Notes: a model not told the origin generated them from the letters alone. Positions 1-13,031 are shown, numbered from the stretch's first letter. The stretch is DNA of 64,000 bases from Owenia fusiformis (GCA_903813345.2 CAIIXF020000002.1:3760001-3824000); one strand, 5' to 3'. Program-made: numbers and translations.

Positions 1-935
1 AAACAAATTGGTGCTGCTATGAGGCCCTCAAAAGTATCCTAGTACCCCTCTGTGACCCATGAGATCAACCCAGCGGCCCCCTGTGGCCCCAAAACGTTAC
101 CCCGAAAAGCATCTCAGTGGCCCAAAGTGGCCTCTAAAAGTTCTCCAATGGCCTCAAACTGATTCTAGAGGCTCCAAAAGCTTCCCAGTTGCCCCCCAGT
201 GACCCCCAAAAAGCATACTAGTGACAGCCAGTGGCCCAAAAAGCATCCAAGTGGCCCCATTATGCCCCCTAAAAGCATCCTAGTGGCCTCCGTAAGCATC
301 CTATTGACCCATGTGGCCCCAAAAAGCATCTCAGTGGCCTTTAGAAGCCCCATGTGGACCTCAAAATCATTCTAGTTGCCCCCAGTGGCCCGAAAAGCTT
401 CCCATTTCCCCCGCCAGTGGCCCCCAAAAAGCATAGTAGTGACACCCAGTGGCCCAAAACACATCCATGTGTCCCCACTATGCCCCATAAAAGCATCCTA
501 GTGGCCCCCGAAAGCATCCCATTGGCCCCCTGTGGTCCCAAAAAAGCATCTCAGTAGCCCCAGGTGGCCTCTAAGAGCATTTCAATGGGCCCTAAAATCA
601 TTCTAGTGGCCCCCAGTGGCCCAAAAAGCTTCCCATTTGCCGCCCCAGTGGCCCCAAAAAGCATACTAGTGACACCAAGTGGCCGCCCAAAAAGCATCCA
701 AGTAGCCCCATTATGCCCCCTAAAAGCATCCTAGTAGCCCCCGAAAACATTCTATTAGCCCCCTGTGACCCAAAAAAAAGCATCTCAGTGGCCCTGGGTA
801 GCATATAAAAGCACTCCAATGGGCCCATGTGGACCCAAAAATCATTTTAGTGGCCCCCAAAAAGCATACTAGTGACACCCAGCGGCCCAAAACGCATCCA
901 AGGGCCCCATTATGCCCCCTCAAAGCATGTAAGTG
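1..935. repeat. Minisatellite with ~240 bp higher-order period
   Basis: The stretch is built of ~20-25 bp variants of 'AGTGGCCCCCAAAAAGCATCC'. A longer unit beginning near AAAATCATTCTAGT recurs at about 362, 595 and 838, so the higher-order period is about 235-243 bp. The array starts before the window edge. Open frames across it are low-complexity by-products of the repeat and are not genes. Confidence 0.85.
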
Positions 936-1124
936 GAGAAATTTACTATTCTAGTATCTTCTTTTCTAAGAAATATAAAGTACTAATGATACTGTGCAAA
1001 CATCTTCCAATATACTAAAAAAAACGTGCCATATTCGGGACAGACACTATTGGTTTAAAGCTTTTCTTCTATCTAATGGTTCTATCTTATTGTTTATGGG
1101 AGGGGGGGGTTATGTTAATACAAT

Positions 1125-1558
1125 ATGATGTTGCTATGGTAACCAGGTGAATATGCAAGGTGAATCAGAAAATGCGTGGATGATGTAGATTAACTGACTG
1201 GCATACTCATTATAGTATCATAGCAGCTTTTGTGATTATTTTCTTGAAATGAGGTAGAATTGCTCAAAATGATTCTAAATTGATACCCTGTCATTTGACA
1301 TTCACCATAAAACGAGGTCAAAGTGAAGACTATGATTGATTCTCATTCCATTTCTTTACAAGTATGAATATCTAAGCGCAAATGCCAAAGAGAAAGGACC
1401 TAACACTGTAAAGAAACCCAGCAAGAAAAGCAAACTTCAGCTTCCATTTGATGAAAGTTTCATATACACCAGAGCTATCATGATGACAAAGATAGAAGCA
1501 AAACTGGAAAAGTCGTGAAAAATGGGGACGATATATTCACCTGGTTACCATAGCTAAC
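1125..1558. repeat. Inverted-repeat element with X-box-like ends
   Basis: Sequence near 1127-1155 (TTGCTATGGTAACCAGGTGAATAT) returns in reverse complement near 1531-1558. This gives a ~430 bp foldback candidate whose ends are palindromes matching the RFX X-box pattern. The open frame inside (1336-1518) has no recognisable domain. Confidence 0.5.
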
Positions 1559-1599
1559 ATAGGCATAGCCAGGGTGTGTGATGAGTGCACCAGGAAGTT

Positions 1600-2143
1600 G
1601 CATCAATTTTTGTCAAATTAAACAAAATCTTTAAAACAATTTGTGTCGAACCCCCCCCCCCCCCCCCCGACTGAGAGCATGCTGCGCCCCTGATTAACAA
1701 TTGCCCTTATGACATCATAATATAACTCAATCCAAATTAAATAATTTTCTATAGTTATTAGGTTATATTCTGTCACCAAATGTTAAAAAGAATACATGTC
1801 AGTCAAATGGTCAAAATGTAACATTTCCTGAAGAATTCTCTTGTTTACAACGGATCATTTTGCTACTTGCTGTTACCATAGCAACAGCGTGAATTGGACA
1901 CTTCATTACATTTATTCGATGTTTTATGACCATACATGTATGAATGTAATAAACTAATAAACTCAACTGAAAGAAATAAACTAATTAACTAGTTAAAAGC
2001 ATAACTGACAATTTTAAAAATACTAATTGCAGATTTATACATCATGATTAAAATAAAATACACAAAAACAAACAGTTATGGCGTCATAATTAAGATGCAA
2101 ATCACCATATTTGCATAGTTTATGAACTGTATGATTGCTGCAT
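1600..2143. other. Gene-free AT-rich stretch
   Basis: It contains an 18-base C run near 1650 and one X-box-like palindrome GTTACCATAGCAAC at 1872-1885. No coding signal is seen. Confidence 0.5.
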
Positions 2144-2466
2144 CTATTACCTTTCATTTGGTGCAAATTTCATCGAAATCTGAGCAATAATGACGAAGAT
2201 ATGGGCCAAACACCGAAAAGAGCCCCTAAAAGTGGGTGTGGCATATTTACTTTGTTACCATAGTAACGCTGCCGCGGATTCAGAGTTGCCAACTTAATAT
2301 ATTTTGAGTGCCTTTTCTATTACCTTCCATTTGGTGTGAATTTCATTGAAATCTGAGCAATAATGAAGGAGATAAGGGCCAAACACTGAAAAGAGCCCCT
2401 AAAAGTGGGTGTGGCTTGTTTACTTGATTACCATAGCAACGCCGTCGCGGATTCAGAATTGCCAAC
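2144..2466 (+). repeat. Tandem duplication, 173 bp unit
   Basis: Two copies begin at 2144 and 2317. They share the order CTATTACC..CATTTGGTG, AAATCTGAGCAATAATGA, AAAGAGCCCCTAAAAGTGGG, an X-box-like palindrome and GCGGATTCAGA. A more diverged relative of the same unit lies at about 1440-1558. It is a dispersed repeat unit of unknown class. Confidence 0.8.
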
Positions 2467-2539
2467 ATCATTTTTATTTGTAATTATCAAATATAGTTCA
2501 TAAAAATATATGTCGCTTAGCTCGCCTCTAAAAAGGACA

Positions 2540-3250
2540 CGGAATTACCTTTGCTCCCATACTACTAATCACATTCAAATTTTCAGGGATTATACATCCA
2601 TATATAGTTAGTTGTCATGCAAAGGTTGATCTTGATTGGTCAATTGGTTACCATGGCAACACAATTTTATTGCAAAATATTGTAAATATTAAGGGTAAAT
2701 CTACTGTTTCCCTACAAACAAATGATAAGTTGTCATTTTTAATTTTTTTCAAAATGAACGCAAAGTTGAGCTTAATACATATTGAAGGAGTTTACAACAA
2801 GATAACATGATAAATAGATGAATAGGATGACATATTTGGCGCATGTTTGATAGCTACTGTTCAATTTAATACAACGAGGGCGTGGCACTTTTTGTTCTTA
2901 CAATAACAAATGATTTCATGTTGACAGAATCATATTTACAAGGGTAATTAATACATACGTTATTTTCTGGTATGGTGAGTCTAATCATCTTTTGTCAATT
3001 GGTTGCCATAGTAACACAACATAATGTATGTAAATCGTTGGTAGAGGTCATTTCAGGTAATCATTGTCAAAAATTGTTTATTACATTCATCCTTAAGAAC
3101 TGTTTTAGTGTATGATCTTTTTTTAACAAATACAAGTTTGGATAATATTGATATGCGTTTGCTATGGTAACACAACTAGCTAATAATGCTGTTTCTTGAA
3201 ATACTGCTCTGTTTGTCCGTCTGCCCACATGTCTGTCTAAGCATTTCCTG
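2540..3250 (+). repeat. Left arm of diverged outer inverted repeat
   Basis: The arm aligns in order, as reverse complement, with 19170-19790. Shared blocks are TTCAGGGATNATNCA, CAATTGGTTACCAT, AAGATAACATGATAAATA, GCGTGGCACTTTT and GTTGCCATAGTAACA. Several indels separate the arms, so the structure is old. It encloses the 24-25 bp minisatellite and everything inserted in it. Confidence 0.7.
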
Positions 3251-3299
3251 ACCCATTTACTAATCGCAGATTGGTGTTATATGTGACAAAATGGTGATT

Positions 3300-4183
3300 C
3301 TTGACAGCTTAGACTCTAGAAGATGTACCAACTTAGACTCTGAAGGCTATATCAATCTTAACTTTTGGATGTTGTACCCATTTTAGACTCTGGAGGATGT
3401 ACCCATTAAACACTAGAGGCTAAACCCTATAGACTCGAGAGGCTGTACCATCTTAGATTCATTTATTAATCACATATTGATGTTATTTGTGACATAATGG
3501 TGATTCATGACATCTTAGACTCTAGAAGATGTATCAACTTAGACTATGTAGGCTGTATCAATCTTGGATTAAATATGCTGTACCCATCGTAGACTCTGGA
3601 GGATGTACCCATTAAACACTAGAGGCTAAACTCTCTAAGACTCTAGAGGCTATACCAGCTTAGACTCTTGGAGGCTACACCCATCATAGACTCTGCATCT
3701 AAAAGGTGTACCATCTTTTCTCGAAGGCTGTTCCCAGAACTCATCAAAGGCCGAGGGGGCTATATCCATTGTAGACTCTTGAGGCTATATTCATTATAGA
3801 CTCTGGAGGCTATATCATCCTAGACTCTTGGAGGCTGTATCCATTGTAGACTATGGATGCTCAATACCATCTTAGGCTTTTGGAGGCTATACCATCTCAG
3901 ACTCGTGAAGGCTGTACTATCTTAGACTCTTGGAGACTGTACCCTTCTTTGACTCCTGACTTTCATAGAATTCATAGACTATTGTGGCTGTACTATCTTT
4001 GTACTCCAGAGGCTGAATCCAAATTATACTTTGAACCTATACCATATTAGTCTCTGGAGGCTGAATTCATATTTTACTCTAGAGGTTGTACCATATTAGT
4101 CTATGTAGGCTGTATTAATTTTAGATTATAGATGCTGGGCCATCTTAGATTCTTGGAAGCGAAGGTTATAGCCATCATAGAAG
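3300..4183 (+). repeat. 24-25 bp minisatellite, left block
   Basis: Degenerate tandem units of the type AGACTCTGGAGGCTGTACCATCTT. The same array in the same orientation resumes at 5849-5953 and 18363-19160. A Tc1-like element and a 12.4 kb foldback therefore inserted into one pre-existing array. Confidence 0.85.
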
Positions 4184-4185
4184 TA

Positions 4186-5848
4186 CATTGTTGCTCATAA
4201 ATATGGAATATTAGATTTGGCAGCTAAGAATTCAAAGTTTGGAGTAAAATAACTTTTATTTGGAGTTGGCTCAGACATTTATTGTCTAGGCAAATCATAA
4301 CCACATACATGTATTTCACCTACATATAAACATTTTTTAGAGAAAAATATTAACATTTAAGTTGAGAAAATTACTGTTACTTAAACAGGGGTACGCTAAG
4401 AATTTTTGCATTTTCAAAACACCCCGATCCATATCGTCATGTAAAAGAGATCAAACAAAATAAACATCTGGTCATGAATATTGAAGTGTCCTCTATCCAA
4501 TGATAGCACTAATATGTGTAATGTCCTCTTTGTGCTGCAATCAGAACATCAACCCTACGGGAACAGCATTGAATGAAACATCTGACCTTTCAAAGTGAAA
4601 TAAGGCCTCATTCCTCAATCTGGGCAGTGCGTAACGTCTCTGAATTTTGAGTTGGGGGTCCAAGTCACGAATCTCATTACCAAGGTCGTCCCACATTTGC
4701 TCTACATTAGCCTGATTGGCTGACTTTTGTGCCCATGGTAGCTGGTCCACATTGCCTGCCCTAATGTAATCCAACACGATGCTACTAGCATATGCAACAG
4801 CATGATCATTCTGCAGTCGAATGTTGCCCCAAAACACTCTGTTTACATGTGGTACTTGATGGAGGTCCAAAAGGTCAATTTACTCTGAAATTATGTTTGG
4901 AAATCTCCAAGGGGGTGCAATTGCTGTAGTACTGCTCCAAACAACCTCTGTAATACTGCTCCAAACATAAATAGGGTCGCCTTCATGGACTGCCACATCA
5001 GTAAGTGTCCTTATTGTCTCTTTCACCTAGTCTACGACAGAAACGAACACAATTATCAACTTTGTGGAGGACACATCTTATTTCTTCACATGCTGTCATG
5101 TGACACTAAAGATTAGGTCCAACGTTTTGGTGCTTTCCTGCCCATTGAAGGCACCTTTCTTTGTTATAATTAGTCAGCTGTGGTCTCTTTAAAGGTCTCA
5201 TGGCCTTGCATCCATTATAAAGAAATCACTGGTTGTCTATAGCTCTGGAACACGGGTTTTGAGGTGAGACAGCCATTCATCTCGTTGACTACTGGTTGAC
5301 TTAAAGCGATTTTGATGACATAAATGCAGCAGGTGGTGGTCTTGACTTACATTTTTCTCTCTATGGCTACTATTGCTGTGACCTGGAGTCATATCCCAGT
5401 GCATTTGGTACCACTGCAAAATTTTAGAGACTGTTCCTGACACACCCCTGGGGTCCTGGCAATGGCAGTTTCTTTCATGCCAGAGAGCCCCATATGACTT
5501 GCCACGCTCTTTTTCGCTTATTCTATGGGGCATGCCTTCTAAAAACTCTTCCAACTCTAAATTAAATTTTTATAAAATGTACACAATGAATACAACTAAG
5601 ATTTTGGACACATCTTTCAAGTTATCAATATCATTGGGTCATGGGGTCACCTGAGTGAATACACGTTTAATCAACCATAAATGTTTTAACTTTTCATACC
5701 AATCAGTTTTAAATAAATAAGTTGTATATGCACAACTGATGAGGGAATGAGAACACATTACCAATTTTCATCAAAATGTTATCATTTTGTAGAAATTCCA
5801 TCTAACAGTTCGTATCTATAGAATATTCCATATTTATGAGCAGCAGTG
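4186..5848 (-). mobile_element. Decayed Tc1-like DNA transposon
   Basis: The ends are inverted: CATTGTTGCTCATAAATATGG at the left and its near-exact complement at the right, 5825-5848. Both ends abut TA (4184-4185 and 5849-5850), the Tc1/mariner target duplication. Length is 1.66 kb, normal for the family. The transposase inside runs on the minus strand and is broken. Confidence 0.85.
4541..5554 (-). pseudogene. Tc1-like transposase pseudogene
   Basis: Tc1 transposases cut and paste DNA with a DDE RNase H-fold core after binding the TIR through N-terminal helix-turn-helix domains. The N-terminal part is readable at 5554-5237 (RISEKERGKSYGALW, GVSGTVSKIL, then a diverged linker). The C-terminal part is readable at 4870-4541 (RLQNDHAVAYASSIVLDYI, NVDQLPWAQKSA, MWDDLGNEIR). 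Between them, 4870-5236 contains stops in every frame. The usual SPD catalytic aspartate is replaced (KSANQANVEQMW), so it is inactive. The family assignment rests on the motif order plus the TA-flanked TIRs. Confidence 0.75.
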
Positions 5849-5953
5849 TAGATGTACCCATTAAACTCTTGAGGCCATATTAGACTCTAATTGTTAATTC
5901 TAATCGTAGACTATACCATTTCTAACTTTGGAGACTGAACCATCTTAGGCTCT
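5849..5953 (+). repeat. 24-25 bp minisatellite, middle block
   Basis: Short remainder of the AGACTCTGGAGGCTGTACC array between the Tc1-like element and the large foldback element. Confidence 0.65.
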
Positions 5954-6623
5954 AACAGGATCTTAAGAGGTTCTGGACAAATCATTTGATTCTGGACTTG
6001 TCATATTTTTTTTTCAACGAAATCACATCCAAGGGTTGAATTTTTATTAGCTATTTAGAGAGTGAGTCCTGCCTAGTATTAATTTCAATAAAAAAGTTAA
6101 AATAGAACCCTATTTGAGAGTCAATCTAATACTTACATTGCATTGATAAATTAAGGCAAATCCTGAAATATTTTTAAAGTGCGTTTTTTAATGAAATATT
6201 ATCCAGCAAGTATTTAAATGAAACGGTCTTATTTAAATACAAATCATAACATGATATTTTTCATGAAACATTTTTCAATGAAATTCAATTGAAGGGTCAA
6301 GATAAAACGAGCTAATTTAGCTGAAAACCCTTACATGATGATGTGTTTTCATAACTTCTTTCATAAAATTCCATCAAGGGGTGAAGATAAAATGATCGAA
6401 TTTAAGTGATTTAAGGATCACGAGAATATGTTTTCTTTGATATTTTCTATGAAATCCCATCCAATGGTCAAGGTAAAATTTTGATTTTGATTTTGATTTG
6501 GTCACGTGTTCGAAAGATCCATATAAGGCCCATAGAACCATATAGGAACGTCATTTTGAATGTCACGTGATAGATCCATATAAGGCTTTTAGAACCATTT
6601 ATGGAAAGATGAGGGAAGCCCCT

Positions 6624-6836
6624 TGTAGAATTACTTATTCCAGGTGATTAACTCACTATAAGATGTAATTGATCCATTTAATATCTAGGTCAACAAAACC
6701 ATGCTCTTTTCAAGATGGCGTCTAGTTCTATTTATTGCCGCTAGATGGCCTCAGCGCATAACACAATACTGACAGCACAATCATGGATTGTGCTAAACTT
6801 ACATTTGTAATTATAGTTTCATGTCATTACACAACA
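6624..6836 (-). repeat. 3' LTR of Gypsy element
   Basis: 213 bp, bounded by TG/CA when read in element orientation and followed outside by CCCCT. The polypurine tract adjoins its inner edge at about 6837-6850. Confidence 0.92.
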
Positions 6837-7088
6837 TCTCCCTCTTTAAGTTTAAGTATCACTTTAAACAATTGTATCTCAAAAGTCAATAAAATAAAAC
6901 TTTACATTTAAAGTCTCTAATGATGCTGTGCATGAATAACATCTTGGCTTTAATTGTCTCTGTATGAAATAAACTAAAATCTCAATATATTAAACACACT
7001 TTTACTGTCCACAGTTTTTACATACAAACTGTTTATGAATGAACACACTATATATTTCACTTTATGCAAATGTTATAACCTAGAACTA

Positions 7089-10000
7089 TTAGTTCTGGTA
7101 TCTGAGTGGCTTCACTACTGCTCTACCACTACGTGTGGTGTATCCACTCATACTTGTTGAAGCACTGTTGGAACTACTAATACCCTGGTTGCCACTAGCA
7201 TGAAATGAAGGTGTTTGAAGCTCAGTATCTGTGCTTAGATTGGGAACCTTGCTGGGTGGAATATTCTTAATAGGACTCTCAATCTGATTTGTAACTGGTC
7301 TTGCATGTGACTCAAGAGTTTGAGGGCAATCAGTATTTTGGAACAGTTTATCCCATGAAAGCTTTGGTTTTAACATGGCTTGAGTTTGGAGTAGATTCTT
7401 TCTATTTCTCCGATAAAGAGTCCCCTCATGATTAACAATATATGAACGCGGAGTTTGCGCTTTTCTCTCTACTTTCGCTGGTGAACTCCACTGTTTTTCT
7501 TTGTCTAACTTGATTCTAACCCGATCTCCCGGTTTTAGTTCTGGTAAGGCTTTTGCCCCTTTGTTAGAATTGAAATTCTTTGCATAAATCAGTTTTGCTC
7601 TCTGATCGCGATTTCTCATTTCTCTCATATCCGACCAATCAGGATCAAGATTCTTTGAAATAGTGGGTAATGTGGTTCTCAAGTTACGTCCCATGAGCAG
7701 CTGTGCCGGGCTTTTGCCTGTAGCATTAACTGGAGTTGCACGGTGACTCATAAGACCTAACTGAGGGTCATTTGTTGATAAAATACGCTTGGCCGTTTGA
7801 ACTGCGCGTTCTGCGAGGCCGTTAGCCTGCGCAAAATGTGGACTACTCGTTACGTGTTTGAAATCGTATTCTTCTGCGAACCGCTTAAACTCATATGACT
7901 TAAATTGAGGTCCGTTGTCCGATATCAAGGTCTCAGGAATACCGAATCTTGCAAACACAGTTTTAAGTTTGTCAATGACCTGTTGGGAAGTCACAGACCC
8001 AGGAACATGTAAAACCTCTAAATAACGTGAAAAGTAGTCAACTATTACAAGATAGTTCTTTTTAGCATGTTCTAGAAGGTCCGTGGCTAGTTTTTGCCAA
8101 GGTCTGTCTGGTAATGGTGTTGGTAATAAAGTCTCGCTTGGATTTGAAGCTCGCTTTTCTTCACAATGTTGACAATGAGCGACTTTATTTTGAATGGCAC
8201 TTGAAAGGCCTGGCCACCAAACACTTGTGGCAGCTCTCTCCCGACATTTTTGAATCCCAAAATGACCCGCGTGAATCTTTTCTAGAATATCATCACGCAT
8301 TGACATGGGGATAATGATTCTATTCCCGAATAGAAGTAACTCATCGTAAACGCTGATAGAAGCGCGCGCATCGTAATATGGTCTCAACTCAATAGACACA
8401 TCTTTGTGATATTTGGGCCAACCAGAAAGTGTATATGCATATACTCGCGATAAATTACTATCTGACTTTGTTGCCTCTCTTATCATGTCTAATCTGGTGG
8501 GTGAAATAGGTATATCAGTAATCACTGATTTGACATAACTCTCAATACTGTCGATACTGTCTTGAGCTCCAAAAGTGGAATTTAATGGAGATCGCGATAA
8601 CTTATCCGCAACTACCAAATTTTTCCCTGCGCAATGTTCAACCTCGGGATTATATCTAAGTAACCGTAGCAACATCCGCTGACATCTTATCGGAGCTTTG
8701 TCTATATCCTTATCCCTAATCAAAGGTACCAATGGTTTGTGGTCCGTCAAAAGTTTGAACTTTTCACAACCTATGAGATATCGATCAAACCTCTCACATA
8801 CCCAAACTGAGGCCAGGCACTCTTTTTCGATTTGTGCATATCTTGTCTCAGCATCAGTCAAGGTACGTGATACGAAACTTACCGGAAGCCATCCTTTCTC
8901 ATGTTTCTGAAAAATTGCTCCCCCTAACCCGTAGGAACTGGCATCTGCACTTACCATTGTAGGACTTCCAATTTCATAATACACTAAACTCGGTGCTGTG
9001 GAAAGCATGGACTTGACCTTATCAAAAGCATCTTGTTGTATATCTGTCCATACCCACACATTATCCTTTCGCAATAGCTCATTGAGCGGCTTCAAAACCG
9101 TCGATAAATTTGGCACAAACCGACCAAGGAATTGAACCATCCCGAGGTACCGTCTTAGCTCTTCTACGTTAGAAGGCTTTTGCATGTCCACAATCGCTTG
9201 TACTTTCTTTGGATCTGGGCTCATTCCATTTTCACTGAAAATGTATCCAAGAAATTCAATGCTTGATTTCCGGTACTCACATTTCTCGCGATTCAATGTC
9301 ACATTCATGTCTTTTAATCGTTTGAGAACATTGTCAAGATTCTTATTATGCTCTTGAACTGTTTTGCCATACACAAGGATGTCATCCATCCAAACTGATG
9401 TTCCAGGCATATCTTTAAGAATCTCAGACATTGTCCTCTGATAAATCTCAGGTGCACAACTTACCCCCTCTGGCAATCTTTGGAAACAAAACCGCCCAAA
9501 CGGTGTAATAAATGTGGTCAACAGTTGCGACTCCGGATTTAAAGGTATCTGGTGATAACCGCTCTTGGCATCCAATTTTGAAAATGTGTTGCATTTTGCC
9601 AACTTGTGTGTAATATCATCTAGCGTAGGCATAACGTATCTTTCACGTTTTACAGATTGATTCAATCTTTTCAAATCCACCGCTATACGGACATCCAACC
9701 CGTTTTTCTTCAAAACCGGAACCATAGGCGCTACCCAATCAGTGGGCTCTTCGACGCGGCGTATAACTGACCTTTCAACCATTTTCTCTAACTGCTCTTG
9801 GCACGGTTTCATTAGATTTAATCCAATGCGTCGCGGCACGGCGAGTGAATATGGTTTACAATCCTCATTTAATGATATGGTTACTGGTTTACATTTCATT
9901 ATGGGTAATTCGCGAGATTTTGTACTTTTGCCGACGGTATCTCCGGACATAATAATCTTTTCTTCACGAACATTGCTTACCCACTGATTACGCGTCACTA

Positions 10001-11231
10001 GGCTCATTTTGTCTGCTGCGGCTCGACTAAGTAAACAATCAGTCTTATTTTTGACTACTATAGTCCGCATTTTATATTTTACATTGCGATATGGCACCTC
10101 TGCTACAAACTCTCCTACCACAGATAAATCCCCCCCAGGACTAGTTACAGACCTACCCCCCATAGACTTCAACTTGGGCTTGGGGTCTAACTGAGTATAA
10201 ATATCATGACTGAGCACAGACACATCCGCCCCAGTATCAATTTTGAAATCAATGATATTGTTGTTTACTGGCAACAAAATTCTCCAGGGTTTTACATTAG
10301 TAGATCGAACCGTACTTACGTTCACATTATCAATGTAGAAAACATCATCAATGTCGTCTGAACTGTCGTCACATTTGACCTCTCTGACATCCTTCTTACT
10401 GGATGTTGATCGGCACTTTCTCCCGTAGTGCCCCATTTTTCCGCACTTATTACATTTTCGATTAGCCGCCGGGCAATGTCCCCTATCATGTGTAAGTCCG
10501 CACTTAGAACAATCATTACGGATGGCAGTTTGGGAATCTGGCTTCTTACTGGAAGCCTCAGATTTTTGTCGCACTGGCTTTGACTTGCTGAAATTAAATG
10601 TCTTTCGATCCTTAATCGCTGATACGGTTTCAACTTCAGTCGACAGAGCCTTATTCTCGAGTTGTACTTGTTCCTTGCTCCGTACCATAGCTATAGTCTG
10701 GGACAATGTTAATTCTGGTTCCCTTGGTTCCTGTAGCTTTAATGACAATTCAGAGTCAGTAATGCCAATAATAATCCGCATTAAAATCCGTTCATCCTTG
10801 TCGGTGAACTCACATTTAGCAGCTTGCTCGTAAAGTCTACGAATATATTGTTCAACTGGTTCACCTTTAGCCTGCGTCATCCTTTCAAATGCAGTACGTT
10901 CATATACAATATTTCGTTGCGGAATAAAATATCCATCAAAACGCTGGATCACTAGATCATAGTCCGGCTCTACACTAGCAACAATTGCACCTTGAGCAGC
11001 TGGCTGACCTTCCTCACCTTCAATAACAGGTGTTGGTGGAAATACAAATGTTTCATATATTTTCTCAGACTCTGATCCCATTGCATACAATAATGCACTC
11101 ACTTGCACCTCATTAGGCTTCTTGAATAGTTCTGTAGCAAGCCTGAACCTGTGGAATCGCTTCTTCTATGCAGGCCATAAGTTTGGTGTAGCGAAATTAA
11201 ATCCCTCTGGTGGTGGTAATTTACACGCCAT
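7089..11231 (-). pseudogene. Gypsy gag-pol polyprotein, one early stop
   Basis: A frame of 1339 codons from 11108 encodes Gag and Pol as a single polyprotein. A zinc-knuckle region (CSKCG, then CNKCGKMGHYGRKC) lies near residues 200-232. An aspartic protease DTGA is at 291-294. The reverse transcriptase has KLDAKSGYHQ near 511 and WMDD at 573-576, where YxDD is usual. RNase H (SADASSYGLGGA) follows. The integrase has an HHCC zinc region (HAGHFG..., CQHCEEKR) and a DDE core (ATDLLE, SDNGPQF, GLAERA). The same frame extends upstream to an ATG at 11231, but codon 22 is TAG (11168-11166), so the expected Gag start is cut off. Everything else appears open. This is a retrotransposon with no envelope gene. 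Confidence 0.9.
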
Positions 11232-11434
11232 TATCAATATCTGATATGTTTATTTGGCACTGATACAATGTTAATCCAGTGAAGATATCTATGATAAACT
11301 CCAATTAATTCTTGCAAGCTTTCATAAATTGATAAATTTTCTGTCAAAATTTTTCAAAGTATTTTCCTCTTCACTCTACTCACTGTTCAGTCCATTTCAG
11401 AGCATTTCAGGGTTCTATGGTTCATCTGACACTA

Positions 11435-11647
11435 TGTAGAGTTGCTTATTCCAGTTGATTAACTCACTATAAGATGTAATTGATTCATTTAATATCTAGG
11501 TCAACAAAACCATGCTCTTTTCAAGATGGAGTCTAGTTCTATTTATTGCCGCTAGATGGCCTCAGCGCATAACACAATACTGACAGCACAATCATGGATT
11601 GTGCTAAACTTACATTTGTAATTATAGTTTCATGTCATTACACAACA
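11435..11647 (-). repeat. 5' LTR of Gypsy element
   Basis: 213 bp, same length as the other LTR and differing at about five sites. The sequence just inside (minus strand TAGTGTCAGATGAACC) is where the primer-binding site should lie; the priming tRNA could not be assigned. Confidence 0.92.
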
Positions 11648-11980
11648 CCCCTGACACCTGTTTCACGATTTTTATGCACTTCATTATTGTACCGAAGTTT
11701 GCCGATTCGATTCGTCGTATTTCGGAATCCTGGTGACAATTTTATACTCCATTGGAGTATTTTTGACCTACTTCTTATGACGGAAATTCCCGAACCTTGT
11801 TCGGATTAATCCGGATTTTCTGACCTACTTTATCTACCGAGATTTCACGAGTTAACATTCGTCTCATTCCGGAATCCTGGTGACAATTTTATACTCCATT
11901 GGAGTATTTTTGATCTACTTTTTCTGGATTTTGCCCTACTTATTATATCTTGACAACAAGCAAATCAAAAAGTTCGACAT

Positions 11981-12050
11981 GAACGGGTCTCGATCAACTA
12001 ACCTAGACTATGGAAGCCAGGCACGCTAACCATGAGACCAACGAGCTACC
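11981..12050 (-). ncRNA. tRNA-like pol III promoter in left TIR
   Basis: Mirror copy of the segment at 17296-17372. Box B (complement of GGTCTCGATC) is at 11986-11995 and box A-like sequence is at 12030-12040. See the right-arm copy for detail. Confidence 0.4.
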
Positions 12051-12365
12051 GATATGAAAGAACAAAAGTATTATATATTTATACCGAGCGTCAATTCAAA
12101 ATGATCCTCACTTTTGTCTCCACTTAAATACGACTCGTCAGTTGTATCCAGAATAGTAGAATGCCTATGGCGCTAGTGAATAACCAAGTCCCAGGTGAGT
12201 GGTTCGTATCCCTCCGTGATATACTATTTTTGTTTTATTAAATACGACAGAAAGGAGCAAGGTGTAGGTTGAAAACAAGACGTTAGTTTGTTTCAAAACA
12301 GTTTGGAAACATTAATCTCTGATAATTTAAGGTTTTCCACTCCTGAAGGGCCTCTAGATCTATGA

Positions 12366-13031
12366 AATTCAATAATCCACTCAGTAAAAATACGATTTCT
12401 CTGCAACCTGATGTCCAATCAAGATCATTCAAATATATATGTGTTCCTGACACGTTTGGGCGTCCGGGAATAAAATTGCTTGTGAAAACTATTTACAAAA
12501 GTGTTCCAGAGACCCTTATCTACTTGGCTAAGGTTTTATTTGAAGATACATTGCCTTATTAGCAGGTAGAGGGGCATACAGAACACAGAAGCAAATGCTA
12601 TGTTGAAAATTTTCTATATTTCAATTTGAACCTGTGTTTACATGTCACGTAGGCCAGTGTTTTATATTGGGATTATATGTACTTTCCTTGTTTACATGAA
12701 CGTAAATCATTACATGAAATCTGCATTCTTCTGGGTTTAATCTGGGTTTGTATTGTCTTATTGGGGCTTTTCGACTTTAAAACAAACCCTACCTAAATGT
12801 ATTGTGTCTCGGGAACGTTTTTGTAAATAGTTATTATAAACAATTCTGAAAGAATATCACATGTTTTTGTCTTCCCGATTTCAGTCATGAATTACGTCAA
12901 TTTCTCGTGCAAACATTGGGTAGACGTTGTCATAACCGGATGCCCGAACGTGTCAGGAACATATAGATACTCGAATGATGTTGATTGAACATCAGGGTTG
13001 AGAGAAATCGTAATTTCACTGAGTGGCTTCA
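12366..13031. repeat. Internal inverted repeat of foldback core
   Basis: Sequence at about 12366-12530 (CCACTCAGT, GATGTCCAATCAAG, CCTGACACGTTTGGGC) recurs in inverted order at about 12795-13031. The small frame at 12362-12562 lies on one arm and is not regarded as a gene. Confidence 0.6.

Larger units (their letters stand above)
6624..11647 (-). mobile_element. Gypsy-type LTR retrotransposon, near intact
   Basis: Two 213 bp LTRs (6624-6836 and 11435-11647) flank one long gag-pol frame on the minus strand. The 5-bp duplication CCCCT lies at 6619-6623 and 11648-11652. Read on the minus strand, the LTR begins TGTTGTG and ends CTACA. A purine tract AAAGAGGGAGA sits just before the 3' LTR. By eye about five substitutions separate the LTRs, suggesting a fairly recent insertion. 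The left arm of the giant foldback resumes exactly after the second CCCCT. Confidence 0.95.

Noticed and set aside
165-923. Several open frames of 60-76 codons on both strands
   Set aside because: They follow the ~24/240 bp repeat and show only the repeat period in translation; no start context or domain.
4186-5848. Functional Tc1 transposase
   Set aside because: Stops in the middle third and loss of the SPD aspartate make it a fossil.
8114-10833. Plus-strand frames of 60-103 codons
   Set aside because: They overlie the Gypsy pol frame on the other strand and have no domain.
12165-12230. Second tRNA-like sequence in the TIR (TGGCGCTAGTG ... GGTTCGTATCC)
   Set aside because: Box B has a mismatch at the key A and the box spacing is short; no cloverleaf could be drawn.
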